Assembly (NCBI GenBank): GCA_023053685.1
Contig: JALIGW010000001.1
Span: 230,752,434-230,816,433 of the forward strand
Direction: 5' to 3'
DNA from: Diadophis punctatus similis
Taxonomy: Eukaryota > Chordata > Lepidosauria > Squamata > Dipsadidae
Length of the DNA stretch: 64,000 nucleotides
The translations under genes and the position numbers were made by a program. Below, one piece after another: positions 1 to 12,770 of this stretch. The first letter of the stretch is position 1; every line of letters begins with the position of its first letter. The notes beneath the pieces are model-generated. The model saw only the letters and a program-made list of their open reading frames with translations, had not been told where the DNA came from and searched no databases.

Positions 1-59
1 TAGTGACACAGGGGAAAAAATCCACAATTTCTGAGGGGTAAAACAAGAAAGGGGTTTTT

Positions 60-595
60 ATTTATTTGTTGGTTTGTTTGTTTTTTATTTGTTGAATTTA
101 TGTTGCCGCTTATTCACCCATGGCAACTCAAGGCAGCTTACAGAATATAAAACCATATTTAAAACAATAAAAACTAACAAAAAGAATCAAATAAATTAAT
201 ATAGTACAATATAACAAAATCACCCCCCTGCCCTGGTGACAACAGATCAAACGAATCATTTAATGAGCTCCATCCCTCTCTGGGTTCCCCAGGCCCACTG
301 GCAGAACCAGGTTTTCAGCGCCTTCCAGAACAGTATTAGAGTGGGGGCCGTTCTAATCTCTGGGGTGGAATGATGTTCCAGAGAGAGGGAGCCACCACAG
401 AGAAGGCCCTTCTTCTGGGTCCCATCAGGTATATCTCCATTGGGAATGGGATCCGCAACATTCCCTGCCTCCCCGCTCTGATGGGTCAGGTACATGTAGC
501 CGGCAAGAGACGGTCCCTCAGATAACCTGGTCCCAAGCCATGAAGGGCTTTAAAAGTGACAACCAGCACCTTGAATTGCACCTGGTTGCTATATT
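60..595 (-). mobile_element. CR1/L2-like LINE 3' fragment
   Basis: Read on the minus strand, this is the 3' end of a chicken-repeat-1/L2-like non-LTR retrotransposon. A degraded C-terminal reverse-transcriptase tail (FWKALKTWFCQ-type motif near 300-340) leads into a tail with the usual 'AAGCTGCCTTGAGTTGCC' sentence and an A-rich AATAAA-type end at about 60-100. The coding part is truncated. Family assignment rests on my recognition of the 3' end. Confidence 0.6.
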
Positions 596-3500
596 CCACA
601 TGCTAAAAGCTTCCTCATTAGAGGTAATGACTGGCTCTTTGCTTATCGCACACTGCAACTTACAAAATGGAAATTTATGACACGAGTTCTACTTTTATTG
701 CCTGAACTTGTTTTTATTACTGGAAAATTATTGAAATGTAACCAAAGAAATCCAGTTCAAGACATAGGATTACATGTTGCTTCCCTGCTCCTGCTGGAAA
801 TTGATGCCCTGAGGCACATTTAGAACTAGAAAAAATGTTAAAGATAAATGACTATCTTAGAACAAAGTGGTGTAAAGAAGCAGCAGCTGTAAATTATTCC
901 CAGTCTGATGAACAATGCAAGAAATATCAGATTGTTCAAGAACAGACAGAACAGTGCTATAAAATTAAATATAAGTGTGAATGGAAAACCTGTTTTAGGA
1001 CTCTAAGTCATCACTTTGTTTGACTTTAAAAAGTTTTTTTAAAAAAAGGAAAAAATGAAGAACTTAATTAAATATGAATGAAACTAATCAAATTGTATCA
1101 GTCAGCTATGCACTATTTAAAAATGATGGCATTCATACAAAAAGTACAAGCTAAGTGTTCAATTCCATTAAAGCAGTTTTCACTGACAAAGCTGGGGAAG
1201 GATTGATTATTCTCTCTTTAGATCCTAAAACACTTTCCAAATGTACTTGAGAATCCATAAGCTGCAGAATGAAAGAGAAAGTCTGCACCCCAACTATAGC
1301 AGAGCATAACATAGCATAACTGAAGTACAGCAAAGATAATAGCAATATTGTAAGACAATACAGCTATGGATTTTAATATTTGTATTACAAATTGTAACAT
1401 ACTATTTCTTCAATTTGCATAGTGGTCCCAAGGTTTACTTTTCTTTTTTGAAATGAATGACTGATAAAAAGCAAAAGCAAAAAAAGAATCTAGAAAATCC
1501 TTTTGCTTAATTTGCTACTGTCAAAGAGATATCAACCTTGTTAAAACAATTTCTATTATTTGTGACATAGTTATTTCTTTTCTTCATAAAATTTTTTATA
1601 CTTAAGACTCGAACATGCTACAGATTAATTATATACGAAGCTCAGAAAAAAAGTACTCTGCATAATGTGCAATTAATTACTATATGGGAATTTGCTGTGA
1701 TTAAGGTATGTTAAAGGTTCCAAGTCAAAGAAATTAATGAACAGAGTTTATCAATGACTAGTAGCCTTGGTAACTAAACAGTGCTTAATGATATGCCTCT
1801 TAAACCTAGCTGCCATTTTTGTGCTTTGTGTGAAGGTTTCTTAAACTATGTTGCTAATAACTGCTAAAAAAAGTATGCAATGTTAATCTAGAAATGGGCC
1901 TATTTTCTAACAACTGTCTTTGGGACTGCCTAAACGAACGAATATAATCCAAATGTTATGGTTGTACCGTTTGTCAGTGGAATGGATACTACTGGCAGAT
2001 CAATTCTTCCTTTCCATTAAGTCACTACCTCAGGCACCCCCAAATCTGTCCCAGAAGACTGACAAACCATACTCTTAGGCTAATTGTATTTAAAATATCT
2101 CAAAAAATGATACTTGCTTCTGTTACATTGCAGCAGATCCTATGATGGTATAATCATACTTTTGTCATATTCAGAAGCACAGATTTATTTAGCAGCTGTG
2201 TTCTTTTATAATTGTTTCCCGGTAGGATATTTATGACTATACAATTAAAAAAGCAACAAACTAGCCACCTTTCAGAGAAATCTTGTGTGTGTGTGTGCAA
2301 AAAATGCAAAAAATTTCAAACAAATTATATCAAAATGAAATGCAAAACAGATGCACTTCTGGATATTAATTAAGGCTGCACATTATATTTTCTATGCACA
2401 GTAGTCTCATTAAAAGTTCCTGTGGTTTAAAAGGTGAAATTTACTGCACAGTGTACTACTATATGTGGTGCAATTGGATTTGCCCATATAGTCAGTAATC
2501 TTAACATGGGACTGTTCAGCAGTAAATTATAGGATATTTATCTTGTACAATCAGAAGAAATTTTGACTGTTACATTATGACACTTTCAATAGCTGATATC
2601 CTCAAAGGACCCTATGGGAGCTGCGGCTTAGCTGTCATATTATTTATTAATAAATTATTTATTCTTATTAAGTATATATAATTGAAGCAAAATATTTCTG
2701 AACAATGCAAAATACACTTGGTATATAATATCATTAAGCTTTGATCTTCTCATTCTTAGATTTTATGTAAAGTACACCCTAATTATTAAGAGATTAGAAG
2801 CACTATCACAAGTGTTTGAAAACTTCATTTCATTCTCTCCTATACAGATTCCATTCCTGATACTATTTTACATTTTATGCTTATTGCTAAAGAGGAAAGG
2901 CACAAAAAGTTCAAGACAAGAGAAGGAAGTAGATACTTTTAATTATGTTTATAAAGTCTAGAAGCATTAAAGCTAAAAATTAGGTATCTGGGATCCAGAG
3001 AGTTCAAAAGGCATAGAGTTCCTAAGATCAACTTGGAATACTGAAAATCAAAAATAAGAAACAAGTACTCCTGGTTATAAAATTAATCTATTCTTGTTAC
3101 TGAAGGCCTAATACTACCACAGGCATTTATGAAATAAAATTATAAAACATTCCAATATTATATTTAGGATTGATAAAAAGAAGTACTAAGTCAGCTATAA
3201 AAATAAATGCTTTTGAAAGTTAACACCAAAATGTTCCAGTGAAAATGCATCTTAAAGATATTAACAGACAATAACATTAGAGGAAATTTAGAAATTTCAC
3301 AAGTTTCCTTTCTCTTGAAAAAGATAACTAAATTTAACATTGCAGATAAGATTTGTTCCGGTAACTTGTTTATTTTAAGAAAGTATATGTTGTTTAAAAA
3401 GTCAGTGTAATTTCTATTCTTCTCCTTCAAAACCAAAACAACCCAAGCAGAAATTATCGTAAGTAGAAATAAGATTTTAACAAGCAGACAATACAGGTAA

Positions 3501-4342
3501 ATATTAAAATGTATCATGTACTATCAGCAAAAATCAGATACTCTTGAGTTATGAGAGAAATACATTTAAACAGGCTTCAAGATCATGAAATGCTCATGCA
3601 CCTAAGGAGAGAATAGTTTTTGAATAACATAAGGATGATGAATTTGACAAATTGACTTCAAGAAAATATTGTGCTGCCAGCATTTTAACAACATAGTATC
3701 CAAGCAGTTACTGTTAAATATAAGGGCAGCGACTCAGTTGATCAACAACCAATTTCCCATGTAACAGGATAATACTTTTTCAACTTACTATAACATACAA
3801 GAATGTTTCTTCCCCCTAGTTAGATCTAGAATTGCAGAAAACTTGTCAATTTCTCTAAAATATGTCATTAAGCCATGATGAGTAGCACAGGATCAAATTA
3901 CTGAATAAACCTAAAGAGCTTTTGAAGAACATTTTATCTAGTAAATGCATTTGGAAGCACTAATATTTATAAATCATAGAAATCAAGAATGTACACACAA
4001 TTACTGTAAATAAAGGGACTTAATCAAGCCAGCATACCATCATCAGAGACAATCAACTCTAAAGTAATAGGAAGTTAGTCTACTTTTTGTCTTCTGTGTA
4101 ATATTCTATTACAATCTCAATACACTGAGCTCGCCTTTTCAGTGGGCAATGTTTGGTTTTAACCTCTGTCAAGGTCTTCTCTTCAACCTTTCAACATACA
4201 AACATACATTTAAACTGTGGGTTAAAGTGCAACAGCAAAGACAGAAACCTAAACTGACAGAAATGGGCTGAGACTGATATTCTCTAAATCCAAATTATTA
4301 CAATATCAATAGATTGAGGCAATATTTGTGTATTAACTAAAT
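596..4342. other. MOB2 intron 1, no recognised element
   Basis: AT-rich unique-looking DNA. The longest reading frames are short and show no protein family signature on either strand. The MOB2 second coding exon was looked for on the minus strand and not found, so it must lie left of the window. A short (GT)n tract is at about 2285-2300. Confidence 0.5.
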
Positions 4343-4545
4343 GTCAATGGAGATTCTCAGTCATCCAGGTCATGGTTGTCCCAAAGGTGCTTTTTCCAAG
4401 AGGCAATTGGACTTTCTGGTTTTTTCTTTGAAGATGTTTCACTTCTCATACAAAAAAGCTTCTTGAATGAGAAGCGAAACATCTTCAAAGAAAAAAACCA
4501 GAAGGTCCAGTTGCCTCTTGGAAAAAGCACCTTTGGGACATTTGT
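4343..4545. mobile_element. Penelope-like repeat fragment forming a hairpin
   Basis: Two near-complementary arms (about 4377-4460 and 4461-4541) of one repeat face each other almost without a loop. The same repeat recurs in simple orientation at 41535-41700 and 48690-48840. The arms contain the 'GAGAAGCGAAAC' part of a hammerhead-like core, but the preceding CTGAAGA box is lost at the junction. Assignment to Penelope-like elements is inference from this ribozyme-like feature. Confidence 0.5.
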
Positions 4546-5479
4546 GTATTAAATTCCTTCTAATAACCCAATTGAAGAATAATATTCTGGACAGCTGGCA
4601 GATTGAAATACATTACTCCATCAATTTTTAAAAATATTTCCCTTTCTACTCTTTCCAAGTATTGCATCTATTTCTTAAAAACTATTTTTTAAAGCATCAG
4701 CAGTCAGGAATTTGTTATTATAGCACATTTCAGTCTCAACTAGTATTACAACTTCTCTTGGACCCCTTGTTCTCCAGCAACACAGGATCCGGAAGCAAGT
4801 GTTGTAATGCTTTGTATTTTCAATTTAGAAAACGGTAGGTTAATGATATCTGATCAAATATCATTTTCACTGCTCAGAAAACTTTAAATACACTAGCCAC
4901 CACAGGAAGCCATGTATTACTCAGGTTAAAGTAAGCACTGTGCATTTCACTCACACCACACTCTTTCATGTCTTTTGCCCACTTCTCACCACTTGGCAAT
5001 TCTTCCCTAGAAATCTGCTGCCAGGTCATGGTTAAGGTGTCTATGATAACCACACCTTCCTACTTAAGTAAAATTTGCTTTTAAAAAACAATACAAACAA
5101 AGCCCCCCCACACACACACAAGTTCCCCAAGATTGGAGCACTGTGCTTGTATTTCTTTACAAACTCAAAAAGGCTTAAACTACTCTCTAAAAGGATGCAC
5201 AGCAAAGAAAAAAGAATCCCCAAACTCAGAAGTTCTCACACACAACATTTAACCATCGTGTTATTAACCACAGTCAACTTTCATTCTTGTTTTATGGACT
5301 TTCGATTCCGTGCAAATATTTGCATCTACCCTATAGGATGGAACCAACTTTCATCTTCTTCCATTTTTTTTCCTTTCTTTTTCTTTTCAAAAGCCACCAC
5401 GATTTTAAACGGAGAGACAAGATGGGGTGGGGAGTAAAAGAAGCCGAAGGGGGGAAAGAAAAGAAGTCATCGGCCACAC
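4546..5479. other. MOB2 intron 1, near-promoter part
   Basis: No exon or mobile element recognised. Composition shifts from AT-rich to mixed as the CpG island is approached. Open frames here read through low-complexity tracts and have no recognisable domains. Confidence 0.4.
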
Positions 5480-6340
5480 ATGACTCAAGAACAAACTTCC
5501 AACTTTCGGCGCGCCTAACTGACCCGGCGTCTTCCCACAAACACCGCCAAGTCCACGAGAGGAAGAGGGGGAGAAGACTTGGGCGAGTAGGGGCATCCCT
5601 CGAGGAGGAGGAGGACAAGTGGGGGCAGAATCACCGAACTGGAAGCAGCCCCTGCCCTAAAAACAACCACCCCACTCAGCGCTACTCACCCCATGAGCCA
5701 GTCCATGACGCCGCCTCCTGCAAGGCGCCGCAGCGGTGCTCTGGGCCGGGCGAGCGAGCGAGCAGGCGGCGGGTCCGGCTACGTCCTTGCCTGCCTGCTT
5801 GCCTGAAGAGCTCGCTTCACCGTCCGCAATGGCCTCGGAGGTGACTCATGGGTGCCGGTCCCAACGCGGACCTTGTCCCGCCTGACTCCTCTGCTCTCCT
5901 CCTTCGCGTCGCCGCCGCTGCTGCTGCCGCCGTCCGAAACCGCCGTTATTTTTTTTATTTCTCTCCCCCCCCCCCGCCTCCGGGCGGCACCGCTGGGTTC
6001 CCGCCCCCAAGGCAGCGCCCGCCGGGTTCCCCTCAGCCAACCAGCCGAAGTAAGCGAGCGACACACACCCTCGGCTCTCAGGGTGGCCGGAAGTAAACAC
6101 ACAGCCTTTCCTCCAACATTTTCCCCTCCCCTCCCTCTCTCCCACGCCCGGCTACGGCAACGCGGAAGGGACAGCGCGCCTGAGGAAAGATGGGAAATGG
6201 AGTCCTGGTCCATGCCGTTTTAAGGAGCGAAGAGCGAGACCGACGGCTGGAAGAAGAGAAACCGGGGGACAGCCTCTGAGTTTGCCCACATTTTCATCGG
6301 CAGGCGCGATTTAGACAAGTTGCAGAAGGAGGAAAACTAC
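5480..6340 (-). promoter_or_regulatory. CpG island promoter of MOB2
   Basis: A sharply GC- and CpG-rich block in otherwise AT-rich DNA, including repeated GCGAGCGAGC and GCCGCCGCTGCTGCTGCCGCC tracts. It surrounds the 17-nt MOB2 first coding exon and, on the minus strand, supplies its 5' UTR (upstream of 5706). No TATA box is obvious, as expected for a CpG-island housekeeping promoter. A pyrimidine-only tract lies at about 5946-5980. Several overlapping open frames on both strands (82-185 codons) are composition artefacts of a stop-poor GC-rich region. The boundaries are estimated by eye, and whether the island also fires in the plus direction cannot be told. Confidence 0.75.
5690..5706 (-). 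CDS. MOB2: MOB kinase activator 2, first coding exon (5 codons + 2 nt)
   Basis: MOB2 is a Mob-family adaptor that binds NDR1/2 (STK38/STK38L) kinases and competes with MOB1 in Hippo-type signalling. Only its first coding exon is here. The minus strand reads MDWLMG, the conserved N terminus of vertebrate MOB2. The codon for G is split by a consensus donor (GG|GTGAGT, intron starting at 5689). The ATG has a G at -3 and G at +4, a good Kozak context, and sits in a CpG island. Support also comes from position: MOB2 lies immediately downstream of DUSP8 on the same strand in human, and DUSP8 is found on the same strand at the right of this window. The Mob domain exons lie left of the window. The match itself is only six residues, so the call leans on splice site, promoter and synteny together. 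Confidence 0.8.
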
Positions 6341-7040
6341 AGAGAAAGTATATGTAATAAGCGGTTTTATCTTTTTTTTTAATTCTAACTTGACAAAATC
6401 TGGGGTACGCGTTTACTCAACTCGGGCTTACTTCTGAGTAACTATGAATAGAATTATTATGATTACTTGCACGGTCATCCAGATGTTTTGACTGGATTTG
6501 GCATTATTATCCAGCTATGGAGTCCTGAGATAGGCAGAAGTTGTTCGATGGAGTTAAAAGTTATCATCATAAGATTCTAGCCCTTTCAAATAAAGCTGCC
6601 TTTTGCAATTGATTGATGGTGATTTTGATAATGCGAATAATGCTCAACCAGTGCTCCAGTTGTTTTGGGATTGTCCCCAAGGCACCTATCTTTGCTTTTT
6701 ATTCCCACAGTTCTTCTATTTCTAGGTTTTTGTATTTTGAGATTTTCTCCAGTTCTTTCTCTTCTATTGTGCTGTCTCCATATACTGCAACATCCACTAT
6801 CCAAACAGTTTTGCTTTTCTTACCAAGAATTGTCTGGAGTGTTATATCACAGATGCTTGTCTTTTTGAATTCTAAAGTCCCAGAGTAGTTTCTTCATGAT
6901 GCATTGGAATATCTGCAAGAAATACAATTTGCCCACAAGCAAGGACTTTAATTATTCTTAATCTTTACAAATACCAAGAAAAAAAATAATGCAAACTAAG
7001 GAAAATACAAAAAAAGGAAAGTGGAAAGAGACAGAAAATA
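6341..7040. other. Upstream flank of MOB2, nothing recognised
   Basis: Intergenic DNA immediately 5' of the CpG island. Short open frames on both strands at 6586-6888 have no family features. Confidence 0.4.
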
Positions 7041-7043
7041 GAT

Positions 7044-7112
<69 letters not shown>
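7041..7112. repeat. (GATA)n microsatellite
   Basis: About 17 uninterrupted GATA units followed by a short (GACA)n tail. GATA arrays are the core of the snake Bkm satellite, but a tract this short occurs genome-wide and does not indicate a sex chromosome. Confidence 0.9.
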
Positions 7113-7114
<2 letters not shown>

Positions 7115-7512
7115 AGCAGGAAGACAGACAGACAGATGATGACTCTCTCTCCCTTAGACAATTATGAACAATTTGGCTAACTTTAATAATTAAAGTTTTT
7201 TAAAAAGTATTTTCTTTCCATAACTCAACCTTTATCAATAGTCAGATTGCAAAAAAACATTCAACCCTAATCAGCAAAAAAACTATTAAGAGCTACCAGA
7301 AATATTACCATACATATTTTAATCTTAATCAAAAAATCAATTTTACAATCCAAGCTTATCTTAAAAAATAAAGCAGAAGAAATTTCTCCCCATTTATAAA
7401 GAAATCATTAAAGCCTTGTCATACAATCCTGGTCAAAAAGAAATCCCACTAACAGCTATCAGAAACCATTTTTCAATATGAAGGAAGATTTATAAAGTGA
7501 ATCTTTGTTTAA

Positions 7513-7617
<105 letters not shown>

Positions 7618-7691
7618 TGTTTGTTTTCTGAGGTTTTCGCGGGTGTTTGTATGTAGGTCTTTGGTTATTCGGGTTTTCTCCCGCGTGAAAT

Positions 7692-7740
7692 TGGAAGTAT
7701 CTTTGCAACGTTTCGACGAAGTCCCATTCGTCATCATCAG
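7692..7740 (-). ncRNA. Hammerhead-ribozyme-like motif, inverted copy
   Basis: Exact reverse complement of the motif at 7801-7849: CTGATGA box, 6-bp stem, GAAAC box. It lies on the left inner arm of the palindrome. Confidence 0.4.
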
Positions 7741-7800
7741 GCTGGAGTCTTCAGCTTGCTGCTCATATTGCTCCTAGAAGCAGCAAGCTGAAGACTCCAG

Positions 7801-7849
7801 CCTGATGATGACGAATGGGACTTCGTCGAAACGTTGCAAAGATACTTCC
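7801..7849 (+). ncRNA. Hammerhead-ribozyme-like motif of a Penelope-like element
   Basis: The plus strand has CTGATGA (7802-7808), one extra base, a perfect 6-bp stem GACGAA/TTCGTC closing a 6-nt loop (7810-7827), then GAAAC (7828-7832). This is the order of the hammerhead core (CUGANGA, stem II, GAAA). Penelope-like retroelements are known to carry such ribozymes in their terminal repeats. The extra base after CTGATGA is non-canonical, and I could not assign stems I and III or a cleavage triplet with certainty, so activity is unproven. Confidence 0.45.
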
Positions 7850-7886
7850 AATTTCACGCGGGAGAAAACCCGAATAACCAAAGACC

Positions 7887-7977
<91 letters not shown>

Positions 7978-8027
7978 TTATACTTAAACAAAGATTCACT
8001 TTATAAATCTTCCTTCATATTGAAAAA

Positions 8028-8819
8028 GCTTGATCTTTAGTCCCATCAATACAGCTTGTCTTCAGAAAGTTCTTAACTTCTAAGAAATCTGTAATAAACA
8101 ACTTCCTAAAGTAATTAAGAGAGGAAACTGACAAACTCCTTGTCTTTTTGAAATTTGCCAAGTATGGCAAAATGGATAAGCCGCCAACTCCCAGATCTCT
8201 CAAAGCTGCTGGAGAATGCTGATTTGCAACCCCTTTACAGGAAGAATCTGTTTTGGACCTGAATATGGGTGATCCTTGCCTTCTTAATCCAGACAGGAAT
8301 TCTGAAGAGCCAATCCCTTCACTGGCTCCTAAACAAACTTTTCAAAGCTTCACGTGTATTTTCTAAAACTTCTACTTCGGAGCGTACTGTGTAAACTCTT
8401 GATAAATTGTTAGAATTAAAAGTTCAATATTGGAGATCTCTCATATTTCAATGTCAGAAGGTATATTTGGAATCAGAATCACAATCACTCTCTGTACAAT
8501 TAACATTTTAATTGGCTATCAACCAGAGTCCTAGATCTTAAGGAATACATAATTTCTAAATTAAAGACACATTTTCTGGCTCTGGATTACTATGTGCCCA
8601 CTGTGGAGAGAATAAACTTGTTTCTTTTGCTTGTGAGGGAATTTCTGTCCCAAAAATTCCAAATGCAATAAAAGATGGTTCAATTAATATTTCTACTTTC
8701 CAACTGGTTTGGACAGACAGTTCAAAATACTATTTTCAACAGCTCATGCAGGGAGAGAAAGAAACCAGCTCAGCACATTGCCATCTTAGCAGAGATCACA
8801 GATAATAGAAAGACAGGGC
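8028..8819. other. Intergenic, nothing recognised
   Basis: Mixed AT-rich sequence between the palindrome and the CR1 copy. The left boundary of the CR1 may lie somewhat inside this stretch. Confidence 0.35.
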
Positions 8820-9440
8820 ATAACATGAATCAGGAGGCCTTTGATAGACTGGAATATTGGCAGAAATCAGTAAAATGGAGGGACAAATGCAAAAGCCTCC
8901 ATTTTAGTAGGAAAAATCAAAGGTACAAATATAGGTTTGGGGGAACCATATTGGGCAGCAATACATATTAAAAACAACTTGGGTGTCTTGATGGATTACA
9001 AATTAAACGTGAGCCAACAGAGTGATGCAGCTGCAAAAAATATAATGCAATCATATACTGCATCAACAGAAGTATTGTCTCAGAATCAAAAAGCTTAAGA
9101 GGAAGAGTTGGAGGAATTTGGGTATGTTCAGGCTGAAGAAGAGAAGACTGCAGGGAGACATTATTGCTGTCTTCAGGTGCTTGAAGAGGTTCTATATGGA
9201 CCGTCCGCAGGGCAGAATTATTGAGTGTAGTTTCCAGAAGATAGGGTGAGAAACAAAGGTTTACATTATAAGGAAGGAGATTTGGGGTGAGAATCAGGAA
9301 ACTAATTCCCAACAAGAGCTGTTCAGCAGTGGCATAAAATTGTTTCAGGAGGTAAAGGACTTTCCCTACTGGAAATGATTAAATAGACTTGATGATCATT
9401 TATTGGGAATGTTGTAGTGGTGGATTCCTGCCTAGAAAGT
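8820..9440 (+). mobile_element. CR1 LINE, degenerate 3' part
   Basis: Contains the CR1 landmark series in order on the plus strand: 'cttgggtgtcttgatggattacaa', 'gagccaacagagtgatgcagctgc', 'catcaacagaagtattgtc', then 'ggctgaagaagagaagactgcagg' and the terminal 'gggaatgttgtagtggtggattcctg'. These correspond to the end of ORF2 and the 3' UTR of amniote CR1. Stops and deletions make it non-functional. Confidence 0.75.
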
Positions 9441-11745
9441 TTTTGGAATAGATGATCACCAATATATCTTCTTATCCTTCCATGCTCTGATTCTGTGATA
9501 TAGTCAGAAATCCCCCTGAGAATTATATTCATTTTCCAGAGTTAATGCTATTGATCCTTTTGTTCTGACCTATTATTTTGACCTCATAGATAATTCAGTT
9601 CTTTGTTAAGGAGGCTGTAAGTATTCTTCTTGTATTACCTTGTTTATCTACCTCTAGCAACCATGCTGCCCCACATGCGACCAAACAGAAAAGCATCTAC
9701 TAAATATTTGTTCTGATTGGGGAATCAGAATTTCCCTTATGATATCCTGCAGGGAGATCCATGTATAATCCAGACAAATGGCTCTGCCTTATTGGCTTTG
9801 AGAGCCCATTGTTGTGGTGAAGCCAATAATTTAGTGCATTGAGGAATCTGCTGTGGGAGCCTTGAGTCAAGGACAAAAAATGTAGCACAATTTTTAGTTT
9901 AGAGACATTTTTAGCTTATCATCCAGGAATTATTTCAGGGTGAATGAGAATTTCATTTTGAATCTTTTTATTTTACCTCTGTGTTTTGCAATGCTGCATG
10001 TATATTTTGCTATGCCTACTGAAACTAGAATGCTGACCTCTGTGGTAGAATTATTAATCCAGTCAATTCTTTCTTTTGCAATGACTGTATTTTAAAATAC
10101 AACTATTCATTTTTAGAATAGCTACTCATTTTGTTCAGTCACAGTCCCACATGCTTTTAGAAAAGATCTCTATGTTCATGATCATATATGTACCCGTACA
10201 AGTAATAGGTTAATCTTTTCTCCAAAAATGCTCTCAATATTTTTACTGTTGAAGAATCTAGTGTTAAAAAAGACTGGCTGGGAACAATGATAGTGGTAAA
10301 ATACTCATGATTTGATATGGCTCTGGACTTGGGAATGTTGCAAAACACTTGAGCTAGGCAATGTAGTGTTCTCAGATATGTTCAGGTACTACTCCCCAAG
10401 ACTTTCCTATTGGAAAAACTGACTGAATATTAATCTAAAACAATACTCAAGAGGACAATTAAAGAAAATACTAACTCATCATATTTCTCTTCTGTAAGTT
10501 TTAGTAGATTAGAGATTTATTTCTAAATGAATCTCTAAATTAGAGATTTATAGAGATTTATTACAGAGATTTATTTCAGCATCAGTAGATCAAAAAATAA
10601 TAAAACAGATAATGGCAACTGGACCATTTCTTTGTTAGGGAATGACCAGAAGAGGGAACAGCATAAGATGTTTAATCTCTCTTCTCCCATTAATCTTCCA
10701 TATAACACCACAAAACTGAAATCCTGTCTTCAGTTGGTTAAAAAAAATCATATTTCTTCAGTATGGGGTTCAGGATGAAGATTTAGAAGCCTGAATTATT
10801 CAGTTATCATCATCAGCCCATAAATAGCTAGAACGGATCAATTGTTATAAATCGCTGGGATAAACTGCAGTTTTGACCCAGGTATTGTCTATTCTTCCCT
10901 CCTCTTTTGTTAAAATGAATAGTTGAATGTCTTGAAAGCCAGGTTCTAGGCTATCAGCAAGCTAAGACAAGTGCCTACACATACATAGGAATTGTTCACT
11001 TTGTGAATGGTATCTTTCCAAATTGAACTGAAGGTTCCATGCTCATAAGAGATTGTGTTTTGATAACGTGGGAAATTACTAACTAGTTTGATGATTAAGA
11101 ATCAGCCTACGATCTAATCACTATGCCCTGTGTAGAAAGAACTATTTACAGACTGATAGAATGCTCAGCGAAGCAGGATAATTACAACAGAATGCAAAGC
11201 CCTGAAATAACCCTAACTTAGGAAGATATTGCTCTAGTAGTATAGTTCAAATAGGAGTGAAAGAATGCTAATGACTGCATAACAATTGTTGGCAGGACAG
11301 AAACTTCTCTTGCATCAATTCCCAGCTTTCTTACCATGTTTCATGAGGATGCTACTCTCATCCAGAAAGGGATTCTTAATTTCTTTTCTTTCTTCATTTT
11401 TAAACTGTCATTGAAAACTTTCCCATCTGTCCTCTGACTGAACTGCACTTTTAATTAGCATCCAGAGACTTGCTTTAACAAGTTAGTCTCTTCCTATTTG
11501 CTTCCCAAACCTGTGTGCCACTTTGCTTTGTCTGAGCCCGCAAGATAACAAGCTCTCCACTTCAATTAGATAATTATTTCCCACTTTTGCCTTAACTAGG
11601 CACCTAATACTTGCTAAATGCTTAACAATTTAGCTAATCCTTGGTAATATGTAACTTTCTCCTGCTGATGCCAAGCTATGCAAATATTTCCTGGCATATT
11701 TCCCCCAAAGCAATCTAAGAAACTCCAATGGGATTTGGGAGGAAA
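9441..11745. other. Intergenic, nothing recognised
   Basis: About 2.3 kb of AT-rich sequence with no long open frames, no terminal repeats and no tRNA-like boxes. A short local duplication of an 'agagatttat' phrase is visible at 10510-10575. Confidence 0.4.
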
Positions 11746-11753
11746 GGTTGAAG

Positions 11754-12505
11754 CAGTGGTGGGTTCCTACCAGTGCAGTCCACTCTATAGCACCGGTAGC
11801 GGCCCGCTGGTGACATCACAGTACCGGTGTGGTTGGTTGCCGCACCGCCATTTTTAATTTTTTTTTTACTTTTTTTAAAAAAAAATTCTTCTGCGCATGC
11901 CCAGAAGCTGAGCTTCCGGCACTGCGCATGCGCTGCCTTCCTACCCCACAGTGAGTCCAAGCAGGGGAGGATGGCTGAGGGAGCGCGTGAGACACTGAAA
12001 GAACAGGCGGCAGGAGCTATCTCCATTCCCCTCCCTTCAGCAGTCCGAGAAGCCACGAACGCGCGGTGATGATCCTAGGCATTTTTGCACGTTCGAGGCT
12101 TCTCGAGCTGCTGAGGGGAGGGGGAATGGGCGGCAGGACCTATCTCATTTCCCTCCCTTCAGCAGTCCGAGAAGCCACGAACACACGGTGATGATCCCAG
12201 GCATTTTCGCACATTCGAGGCTTCTCGAGCTGCTGAGGGGAGGGGGAACGGGCGGCAGGAGCCTAGGATCATCGAATGGGGAGAAGCATTCAGGCCGGAC
12301 GGAGCCTCCTAGAAGAACCGCTGCCACGTTCTTGCTGCTCCCGCTGCGGGGGGCTGCATTGCGGGTGGGCAATGCCCCCCCACTTTTCCGGCCGCTGCCA
12401 AGCTCCTGAGGCCCATGCCCACCTGGTCACATGGCTGGCAAGCCACACCCACAAAATAAGCCACGCCCACAGAGTGATAGTAAAAAAATTAGGAACCCGC
12501 CCCTG
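11754..12505. mobile_element. Non-autonomous hAT element, family A (CAGNGG..GGGTTCCTA ends)
   Basis: Starts CAGTGGTGGGTTCCTA and ends TAGGAACCCGCCCCTG, giving terminal inverted repeats of about 15 nt. It is flanked by a perfect 8-bp duplication, GGTTGAAG (11746-11753 and 12506-12513), which is diagnostic of hAT transposition. The body holds two copies of a unit of about 120 bp (about 12003-12130 and 12131-12255) and no transposase. The copy at 21198-21746 is the same family in the opposite orientation. Confidence 0.9.
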
Positions 12506-12770
12506 GGTTGAAGGACTATAGAACTATAAAAGTTCCTTGTGGGCAGTTATCTCATGGCTGACTTTTCCTACTGCATCTTGTACTCGCCATAGTGATCTAG
12601 GAAATGATCTCTCTCTCTCTTCTGAGTAAGTAACCAGAATTATTAAATAATGTTTTTAGATGCTTTTATTATAGCTTCTGTCATCCATTCCTTCCTAATA
12701 CCTGTGTATGTTATTCCAAACTCCTTAAGAGAAGAGAGGAATAAAAATTCAGTAATACAATGTTCTAGAT

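Noticed and set aside
5287..6223. Several 80-185 codon frames on both strands
   Set aside because: They lie in the CpG island, where stops are rare. Frames overlap on opposite strands and show no domain; only the MDWLMG exon is supported.
7041..7112. (GATA)n tract as a Bkm sex-chromosome marker
   Set aside because: A short GATA array is common across snake genomes, and the MOB2-DUSP8 interval gives no reason to infer a sex chromosome.
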